Positions 56,001 through 64,000 of a stretch of DNA of 64,000 nt are shown piece after piece (positions within the stretch are counted from its first letter, which is position 1; every line of letters begins with the position of its first letter). Source of the DNA: Astropecten irregularis (taxonomy: Eukaryota; Echinodermata; Asteroidea; Paxillosida; Astropectinidae); NCBI GenBank assembly GCA_963971285.1, contig OZ020254.1, positions 1,922,001 through 1,986,000 on the forward strand. The letters are read 5' to 3'. The notes beneath the pieces were generated by a model. That model ran no database searches, had not been told where the DNA came from, and saw nothing but the letters and a program-made list of their open reading frames with translations. The position numbers and the translations under genes are program-made.

Positions 56001-59000
56001 GTACATGAAATAATAAACCTGTGAAAATTTGAGCTCGATCTGAAATCTGAGTCACGAGAAAAACCAACTCGATTTTTCTTATAAAACATAAAGAATGGAT
56101 TTGATCTTATCCCGAGATCAAAACTGTTTTCGGTCGTTGTTTGACTAATTTCGAGATAAATACACCATTTCAGTTGAACATTTTTTAACAGTACGTTTCT
56201 AGCAGCAGCATCTTAATACCCTAAAAGTTCTACATAAATCTGTGAACATTTCTGTTTGGGTATGTTACCAATTCTTTACTATACCTTTAATCGACAAGAA
56301 CGTGGAATTGCTAATGTCATATTTTTTTTATTAAATGTAAACAAATTACTCTTGCAATCATTCGATTGTGTTTTTTTTATTTCCAATAAGATGAAATGGT
56401 TGCATTACCTTTCGCCTGCTCATAAAAATTCCTTTAATTACAATTGCTGGACATTAAAAATCTATGCGTGATATTGGTTATTGCACGATGCTGGAATTAC
56501 TGTAACCATGCAGGGATGGTAAAAAATGTGTTTTTCTCGAGCAGAACCTATACTCATTATGCCACATTTTCATTATGGCGAAAATGTGAGCAGAATTGAT
56601 TGAAACGCAACCTTTTCAGGGTCAGGTTGTTCCATTTTAATTAAATGACATGACTAATAGACCCCATTTCTTTTCCCCAAAATGAAATGACACCATACCG
56701 CCATCAATAACAGCTGAATCAATTTACTTTATTCGTGGGACTCTCAAGTCACAGCTACAAGGAACTATTTACCATGCTAGCCTCACTGACCAAATTCTCA
56801 TGGTCATTATTATGATGACAAACCTTTTCCCCATCACTAGCCATGTATGACGTCATTGCTAAGCGAGTATTTGCCGCCTAATAGTACAGAGAGTATTATG
56901 GTGTGGCAGACCGCAGATTATAGGGGAATCCCCATGAAACCTTATGATGTCAACATTTTGCGTGAATAACTGTATGGTGGGAAAGCCAGGCAATACCCGC
57001 TGTCTACTCTTGTATATACCGTCATATCCGTTCACTGCGAAAAGAAAAGTATAACCGACTGCCAGCAGACTAAGCACTATCAGATAGCCATTATAGCAAT
57101 GACCTATACGAAAACCTCATGGTAGTAAAAAATAATACCAATTTGTGATAATGGTATAATTGAGACAAACCTGAGTCCAATTTCATAGAGCTGCTTAAAG
57201 GTAGTATCATACTTTGGTACTAGACCAAAACAGAAATGTTCACAGATTTACGTATAACTTACAGAGTATGAAACTGATGCTAGTAGAAACCTACCGTTAA
57301 AATGTTTCCGCCTGAAATGGTTTATTTATCCAGAAATGAGTAAAACAACGACCGAAAATCTTTTTGATCTTTTAAAAGATCAAAAATAACAAAAAAGACT
57401 TAAGAAATACTGTGGCCGTTTTTAAGTGCTTTCGAAAAAGTGGGCAACGTATGGGACTGACATTTTGAGAGATTACTTTTACTGTATGTCTTAATAGTTT
57501 TGCCCACGAATCTGTATTTCTTTGACAAAAACCAAAATATTTTATAACCTTTAGCTCTATGAAAGAGGCCTCAGAGCTGAGACAAATTAAGACCTGCTAA
57601 TCATCATCTTATACAAGTGGAAACAACACTTACAATAAGTAAAATATATAAATAAGAATCCCCTTCGATTTAATTGTTCCAAGCTTTGAAAAACGTAATC
57701 AAGGTTTTTCGTTGCGAAGGGTGCTAAATGGGTCTAAAATATACCGCCTTTTTTATCTACCAAATTTTTAGCACAAACAATGATAGACAGTTTGAGTTTT
57801 ATAACAATATATATGTAGATGTATTTAACTTCACATGAGTTTTGTTTACAATAAACCTTTAAATACATGCACTATAATGGAGACATTTTGACACTGGACC
57901 AGAATATGTATGTAATGTTATGTACATGTATAATGTGTGAATATTTTAGTAAACTTTGAATACGCGCAAAATAACAAGATTGTCTACAGGACTTCATGGG
58001 GTTTTTCCCAACGGAACTTGCACAGGTTGTTACAAGGCTTTTTTAAAACTATCTCCAGAACTTTCTTTAAAGGAAAAACTACTTCATTTTTCTGGACGGT
58101 TCCCCAGTGACTCAGTTTTTCCTTGGTAGGTCTAGTCAACGGAAATCCTAAAGGCAAATCGATGTGTTTTTATTTGCAATCTCTTGCGCAGTTCCATCTC
58201 TGTCATTTTTACGGTCAACCGGTAGAGTGTATTATTATTATTATAGGTAAATCTGTGAAGAATCCTCTTTCGGTATGCCACCAAAGTATGATACAGTATA
58301 CTATACCTTTAATGATACACGGAAATGGAAATGGCCTTCCGCTATAAATACAGGAAATGAATTGGCACAATAAGGTTATTTATAAATGTATAATGGATAT
58401 GTACAAAATGTTGGACGGGAACGGGTTAACAAAAACAGAACAAAGTTCGTTGGTAATCCATTTATTATCCCTACGATCGAAGACGTCATATACCAATGAC
58501 TGAAAGAAACAAAGAAAGTACAGTACAGTAAGTTTACTCTCTCCATTGCTTGCATCAGCTAGATGGAGCTGGGCTTGAGAGTTGGACATTGTCGATGTTT
58601 TTTTTAGGCCGTGTCCCAAATTCTCTAGCTGCGACCGCATTAATAACACACAAGTCTATGGAAATGGCTGCAGTCACTGGCTAGTGGCTGCCATAGGTGC
58701 GTGCGTAATTTGCAGCCGGCCGCAGCCAGATAATGGCAGACTTGTGAGACGTCGACTGAAAACTGTTTTTTGCTATCAATGAGCATGCGCGCACATTTGT
58801 GAGCATGCGCGCGTTGTTGTGCGCTTGCGTGCGCGTGCGCTGTTGACCGTGGACGGATTGCTCCATAGTCTCCCATTGGGACACGGCCTTTTCGATCGTC
58901 ACATGCTGTTGGATTTCCACCTATGTCTACTTTCCTCTTTTATTCTCGTTACAGAAATCGCACTTTGACGAAGAGGATCTTAACACAATGCCGCAGCTAG

Positions 59001-60498
59001 ATATTGACGTTTTACCGGACATGGATGGTTTCTCTAGTCCTGCAAGGCTTAACCACTCCAGACACAACAACGTAAGATTCATTTCGGTACTTGATCAGCT
59101 TTCATTAAACATTTTTTTAACTTTCAGGCCCAACGATTTGTTTGTAAATATCAACCCCATTTTACGACATGAAACAAAATCGTTTCCTTCTTTCAAAATA
59201 ATTATGTATAATTACGTGATGTGTAACTGATCATTGGGAGGGAAAAATGGTAACGTACGGAGCTCTAGAGGTGCCGATCCGACTTGTTGAGATCCTGAGA
59301 TAAATTCTCTTGGGATGTCGTCATCTTGATTTTGTGATGTCGTCAACCCATGATTCAACATCTCAGGTCGATGTCGTCATTTTGCCCGTATAAAATGTCG
59401 TCACTGTCCCGATATAATTTATCTCTGGATCTCAACAAGTCGGATGGCACTTCTAGAGCTCCGTAGTAACGGTACAGTCAAACGCAGACTGAAAGTCGAC
59501 ATACACCCACGTACGTAAAGAAATATCCGTTTCATATTCAAACTCTCTGTGTTCTGTCCATGTTGCAGTTGACACAGCTCCTGTTCGAGCATGCGTCATT
59601 CCTGACGGATTTTATCCGTGCGCTGGACACTCTCCTGCAAGACCAGGATACGCTAACATTCAGGAAGCTATGTAACTTATCACATGTGGACGAAGTCATG
59701 AGCGGGATGTGCCGCATCCTCTACGGAATTCACCGGATTGTAAGTATTTTCCCGTTTATTTGTTAAAGGTAATATCAAACTTTGGTTTTAGCAAAGAAAT
59801 ACAGATTCATGGGCAAAAATATCAAGACAGATACAGTAACAGTCATCTGTGAAAATTTCAGTCCAATACGGTTCCCACTTTTTGAGAAAACAGTGAAAAA
59901 CAGCAACGGTATTTCTTAAGTCTTTTTTTTTTTTTTTTTATCTTTTAAAAGATCAAAAAGATTTTCGGTCGTTGTTTTACTAGTAATTTTTGGATAAATA
60001 CACCATTTCAGGCGGGAGAATGTTAACGGTATGTTTCTACCACCGCCATCTTCATACCCTGTAAGTTATACGTAAATCTGTGAACATTTCTGTTTTTGGC
60101 TTCTTACCAAAGTATGATACTATACAGTACCTTTAACGACCAAAATAAAGATCGATTTATAGAGAATAATACTTAATTCTTTTATACATTTCTTGAGAGG
60201 GATCGCAGATTCTGAAACGTTTTTAAAGAGTTAAACTTAAGTCATTGAAAGTTTTTTTGTTATTCCTCTAAAGCTCCGGATCTGTGGCTTCGACCAATCC
60301 CAGCTACAGCAACTGAACACCACGCCTGTCGTTGGGTACGTTCCCCCGCAGCAAAACTTCCAAATTATTATGCGGGATTTGGTGATCTTGAGAGAGGTTC
60401 GGCATTACGCCGACATCGCAGACTACAACCTGGGTGACCTGCTGGACGGAGGAGTTGAAGGTATCAACGACTGTGGCAGCTTCCAGCAGCTTGAGTGA
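53048..60498 (+). CDS. Secreted four-helix cytokine, paralogue of cytokine A, with Thr/Ser/Pro-rich N-terminal extension (cytokine B, 5 exons)
   Basis: Exons: 53048-53093, 54580-54890, 58955-59071, 59569-59739, 60274-60498, with GTAAG-type donors and phases 1-0-0-0, giving 289 residues. Signal peptide 1-25 (YTIIAMALITALALSASIGA, then TPIP). Residues about 26-95 are rich in Thr, Ser and Pro with three cysteines, an extension absent from cytokine A. The helical part then matches A exon by exon: exon 2 ends HEEY in B and YDEY in A, exon 3 opens with Lys in both, exon 4 is 57 against 56 codons, and helix D has MRDLVILREVRHYADIADYN. A sequon spans the exon 3/4 junction (N158) exactly as in A; others are N152, N194 and N230. 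Eight cysteines follow the signal peptide. The frame ends at TGA 60496-60498. Intron 2 is 4.1 kb and full of MITEs; introns 3 and 4 are about 0.5 kb. Proposed role: secreted ligand for a gp130-type receptor, by inference only. Confidence 0.8.
53191..53438 (-). repeat. P2 repeat, intact, in cytokine B intron 1
   Basis: Both ends present and interior GTTTGCTGAGCATAACATTC; begins 98 bp after the exon 1 donor. Confidence 0.82.
53955..54052 (+). repeat. TAGCAGGATC-family fragment in cytokine B intron 1
   Basis: ATAATAAACTGCTGCAGACT, AATAATGACCTGAAAT and AAGGCCTGACGTTACGATCC. Confidence 0.6.
55025..55384 (+). mobile_element. K1 MITE, full length, in cytokine B intron 2
   Basis: TTAA at 55025-55028 and 55381-55384; 134 bp downstream of the exon 2 donor. 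Confidence 0.88.
55943..56290 (+). mobile_element. K2 MITE in cytokine B intron 2
   Basis: The left end is decayed (AAAGTTAGAACACATGATTGG); the right end is intact with TTAA 56287-56290. Confidence 0.83.
57177..57572. repeat. P2 terminal palindrome around a K1 insertion
   Basis: Only the outer P2 ends remain on either side of K1 (57195-57553), with no P2 interior. The host copy was apparently a deletion derivative of about 40 bp. Confidence 0.7.
57195..57553 (-). mobile_element. K1 MITE, inverted, inserted in a P2 end palindrome (cytokine B intron 2)
   Basis: Left flank TTTCATAGAGCTGC and right flank AGCTCTATGAAA are the two ends of a P2 repeat, so the element sits at its TTAA. The right K1 end is slightly decayed. 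Confidence 0.85.
57690..57862 (+). mobile_element. K6 element, partial (cytokine B intron 2)
   Basis: Shares GTTTTTCGTTGCGAA-type text and AGCACAAACAATGATAGACA with the 45883 copy; right end TTAA at 57859-57862. Confidence 0.68.
58243..58312 (+). mobile_element. K1 MITE, right-end fragment (cytokine B intron 2)
   Basis: TAGGTAAATCTGTGAAG through CCTTTAA; the remainder is missing. Confidence 0.7.
58606..58890. mobile_element. MITE with AGGCCGTGTCCCAA ends (cytokine B intron 2)
   Basis: 285 bp; ends AGGCCGTGTCCCAA and TTGGGACACGGCCTT; interior with alternating GCATGCGCGC stretches. Ends 64 bp before exon 3. Superfamily not assigned. Confidence 0.75.
59256..59465. mobile_element. T12 MITE in cytokine B intron 3
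   Basis: 210 bp with inverted ends TACGGAGCTCTAGAGGTGCC and complement; 6-bp duplication GTAACG at 59250-59255 and 59466-59471. Interior has repeated GATGTCGTCA words. Confidence 0.8.
59763..60136 (+). mobile_element. K1 MITE, full length, in cytokine B intron 4
   Basis: TTAA at 59763-59766 and 60133-60136. It starts 23 bp after the exon 4 donor and fills most of the 534-bp intron. Confidence 0.88.
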
Positions 60499-60648
60499 CG
60501 CCGGCAATATACCCTGAGTAAGACCAAGGATTGGTAATCGGAAATAATGGAGCACATCGGATTAAGCATCGGTAGCTAGAAGTGGAAGGTAAGGTTGAAA
60601 TATGACGGAGAGTTATACAAGCAATGTAGTTTTGGTCACAAGCAATGG

Positions 60649-61377
60649 TACGGAGCTCTATGAGTGTCATTCCACTTATCCAGATAATTACATAATTATT
60701 TATCTCACCAACTCGACAACTCGACTTGTTGAGCACTAAAGATCGACACTCCTGATAATTTATCTCGCCAATACGCCTTACTGAAAGAACTTGAGGAATG
60801 GAAGTCAATTTGTCCTGATAGTTTACCATGTAAAGACGACTTACTAAAACTGAGGCTAACAATCAGGATAAGGCGACTTTTTAGATGCACTTTGTTGTCT
60901 TCAGCCCAGATAAATTATCAGGATCAGTCGACTTTTCCTTTTCCGTAATAGTCATCTTTTTTAGTTAATTAGGCCGAAGAAAAATTGTTGTGTTGCCCTC
61001 AGCGACCGACCGTAAAATGCCAAAACTTTGGGTGGGGATTTTTAATTTTTTTTCCGAGTCCTAAAGTATAAAAACTCACAATTTTTGATAGAAAATGTAT
61101 ATTTAGCAGTAAAAAAGTGTGTCTCCTCAAAACGACCAAAGACCGTTGATTTATAAGCCCTGGTGACCATTTATCCCGTATTTATTCTTAAATGTTTGAA
61201 AGTCGGTCAAAAAAAAAATCGACCGACCGACTCAACATTTTTCCACTTGAGGGCAACACACCCATTTTGTTCGGCCTTATTGAGACAAGACGACTTTTAC
61301 CACTCCAAAAGTCGACTTGGTGAGATAAATTATGTGGTTATCGGGATAAGTGGAATGGCACTCGTGGAGCTCCGTAC
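60649..61377. mobile_element. T12-type element downstream of cytokine B, containing a nested T11 copy
   Basis: Ends TACGGAGCTCTATGAGTGTC and complement, 729 bp including the T11 insert; flanks CAATGG/CTATGG look like a decayed 6-bp duplication. Begins 150 bp after the stop codon, so it may lie in the 3' UTR. Confidence 0.75.
60969..61279 (+). mobile_element. T11 MITE nested in a T12-type element
   Basis: Same order of modules as 22432-22788 (TGTTGCCCTCAGCG, CCTCAAAACGACC, TGAGGGCAACAC), flanked by T12 text on both sides. Confidence 0.78.
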
Positions 61378-62399
61378 TATGGTTTACTTAGTCGGATTGG
61401 CGTTGTCGTGCAATTTGAGTAGGTGTTTGTTTCTGTTTAGAGAGTTGACTCTGACGAAAATCGGAGGTTTTTACTTCACAATAATGGCTAGATATAGCTC
61501 TCCGTCCGTGCGCTCCGGCACAAAGTACCAACTGATGGCAGTATAGCCGTCATTGACATCATGGTTAATTGTAATGGGTGTCTGATGAAGATTACACCAA
61601 TTTACCAGAAGCCTTTCAAATGCAATTGAGATATGGAAATGAACGTAAGTTATTATTCAGGAGCGGAATTATGAAACATTGCAGCTGTTTTAATATCATA
61701 TCCGTATATCAATATATCCTAGACCGAACTGAAATATTATGTAAGTATTATGCAGTACTGCGAGAGAAAAATGTTGAATGCCCTATAGAGGCCCAATTTT
61801 ATATTTTTGTAAATCTAAACATTGTATTTTTATACATTGTTGTCAATTCAGTAGTTCTATATAAAATGTTATTGTGTTATCTTGAAATCAGCCATAAATA
61901 GGAATATACTCATTGTCATGAATATTGATAAGAGGTGACTTTTCGGTTTTCTGTATCAAGTCGGTATTGAAGTATTGTGAACATTATTTCAGACCGCAAT
62001 CTAAAAATGGGACACGTTTCACTTGCAGCAAGCTTGGTTTTGCGGCCAGGAAAGACGGGTTTCATTCCACGGTAAAGTTGCGTCATTATGACGTTATTCA
62101 TAAATGACGACATTTTTTTTTATTCACATGATTGTGACCGTTACATTGCGCTTTATGTGCACACAAAACAGTGATGACTTTGATGATTTGCGAATTTCAA
62201 ACTCATAACTTTCTTTTTTATTATACCAACGTAGCCATGTTTTAATGGCAAAATGTTACCGTATAAAGTATATTATACGTATATTGTATATGAATCCCAT
62301 GGCTTCATGAAATGGTAATGTTTCGTTTATTAAAGTTATTGTTTTAATGTATTGGTAATTAAAAAGTGTTTCTAAACGAAAAAAAAACATATCAAAAGT
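61378..62399. other. Cytokine B 3' flank with unproven exon-like pieces
   Basis: A GTAAGT donor follows an open stretch at about 61577-61644, and a TTTCAG precedes 61990, but no family or frame partner is recognised. Confidence 0.3.
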
Positions 62400-62600
62400 T
62401 TAAAGATACAGTACAGGAATGGTAAAATAATTTTTTTTTTAAAGATTATTCTCAAAAATATTTCACTTCGTGAGAAAAATTAACATCACCTTTGATGAAA
62501 CCTTATGGTTTAGTTTTATCGTAAAATATACATTTTGAAAACTATAGATGGTTGGAATTATCGCTGTCCAAAATTGACCAATGCTGTAATATACCTTTAA
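62400..62600. mobile_element. Short K2-like element
   Basis: TTAAAGATACAGTACAGGAA at the left and TGCTGTAATATACCTTTAA at the right bound 201 bp whose interior is unlike K2. Probably a separate family with similar ends. Confidence 0.6.
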
Positions 62601-64000
62601 CATTTTGTAACGTTTGCTTACACGTGAAATAACTTCATGCATCTCGAAAAATATGTTTCAAAATGGCAACAGTCCCTTTGAACTCTCAGTTGATTTGAAA
62701 TAATTCGAAATTTTTCCAGCCGAAATTTCAATTCTATATTTTTATCAAGTTATTTCAGCACTTTCAATTGGGCCGTTGACCTCTCTTGTTAATAATCAAG
62801 ACAGTTTATACGACCTTTCGAGATACTAGTAAGATTAAAATCAGATTAATTTGTACTGAAAATTAAAGATGGATAACATATCACCAACTGCCGATTACCA
62901 AAAGGATTTACCGGTATTTCATTTTCATGAATTATTATTATTGCTTTTAATAACCTTTTTATACAAGTTGTTTTATGATGATATAAATGTATGTATCGTT
63001 TGTGTACCTTTAGTTTGACATACTGGATCTATATTTCATGGGCTGTATGGGTTTGTCAAAAATATTTACATTCAGACATATTAAGTTTTATAATGCAATT
63101 TTCATCAATTGCATTTCCATCGAAAGCAACCGAAAATCGTATCAATTCTCATCAGGTTTAATTGTTTCAGCAAACACTTAAAACAAAGTATGACAGGAGA
63201 AACGGTGCTAGAAACACAAATTCTTCATCTTCATTTTCAAACAATAAAAATCATGATAATAATGACAAGATTTAAATATTTGAAAACACCAATTATGCTA
63301 TTGTGCAATAATGTAAGATAGTTTATGTATGGTTGTTTTGTGAAGTTCAGCTGCCGTTACTTTCCAATGTTTATCATAAAGTAAGACACTACAAAATAAT
63401 AATAAAACTGCGGCCTTTATTAAAATATGTGGTGTAAATAATTAATTTTAGAGGTTTTTAATAATCAAACCATTTATTTAAATGTTAATGCTCTATTTTC
63501 TGTGAAACTGTACTAAAACGCCAGAAATCAACCCACGCGCATGGTTTTTGCGCAGTGTCAATTTCATATATTTTTTGTAATGCTATTTTTTATCATAGAC
63601 AATGCACAAAATAATGTTCAGTCCAAAGAGTTAATAACGGTTGTACTAGTAACAGTTGCAGTATGGTTTTGGAATGTAGAATTATATTATTATACGTATT
63701 TAGGAATTTAAGTTACTTTTTACATTTAAGACATATAATTATTCATGCTTCATTAATCGAAATCAACATTGTTAAATGGACAGAATTATATTAATAAACA
63801 GTAAGAATCAGCATATGAATGTTTGGTGTTTCACGTTTCAAGTTTGTTGTATCTGGGATGGATCGTGTTTACTGGAATGTTGTGGGTTGTTAACTAGTAC
63901 CCTAGCCTATGGCACTTTATTTCATGCATACTGGCGCTCAAAAGAACTGGACATTCATTTATATAGGCCTATACAGTTTAGGAAGGGCTACCTCACAAAT
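62601..64000. other. AT-rich end of window
   Basis: No gene, RNA or repeat family recognised. Confidence 0.4.

Overview
This is animal nuclear DNA: AT-rich, with intron-containing genes spread thinly through a dense bed of short non-autonomous transposons. Conserved proteins and repeat style (TTAA-flanked elements ending TTAAAGG, tRNA-derived SINEs) suggest a marine invertebrate deuterostome, most likely an echinoderm. That placement is an inference; no species call is made.

I can support four protein-coding genes and one tRNA gene. (1) 3.7-5.5 kb, plus: an intronless rhodopsin-class GPCR of 585 residues with a third intracellular loop of about 285 residues. (2) 14.3-25.9 kb, minus: ERGIC1, reconstructed from ten coding exons into an uninterrupted 291-residue frame, an ER-Golgi cycling membrane protein. 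(3) 30.3-34.7 kb, minus, and (4) 53.0-60.5 kb, plus: two divergently transcribed five-exon genes for secreted proteins of 225 and 289 residues. They match each other exon for exon, share intron phases 1-0-0-0, and have the layout and helix-D pattern of long-chain four-helix cytokines of the IL-6/CNTF/CLCF1 type. This pair is the main discovery candidate. A tRNA-Leu(UAG) gene with a Pol III T-run lies between them at 43.7 kb.

The rest is mostly repeats. At least six element families start TTAAAGG and end CCTTTAA, like the Kolobok/T2 superfamily. Several sit at the TTAA inside a second, palindromic family (P2), and these nestings directly show TTAA target duplication. Also present are two tRNA-derived SINE families, a hAT-like element with an 8-bp target duplication, several other terminal-inverted-repeat elements (some nested), a CAG/TAG microsatellite, a degenerate minisatellite and a perfect 53-bp palindrome.

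ERGIC1 is housekeeping trafficking machinery, the GPCR is a cell-surface signal receiver with unknown ligand, and the two cytokine-like genes look like a local duplication. Nothing in the sequence links the GPCR or ERGIC1 functionally to the cytokines. Exon boundaries were read by eye from GT/AG signals, frame continuity and protein similarity; no transcript data were available.
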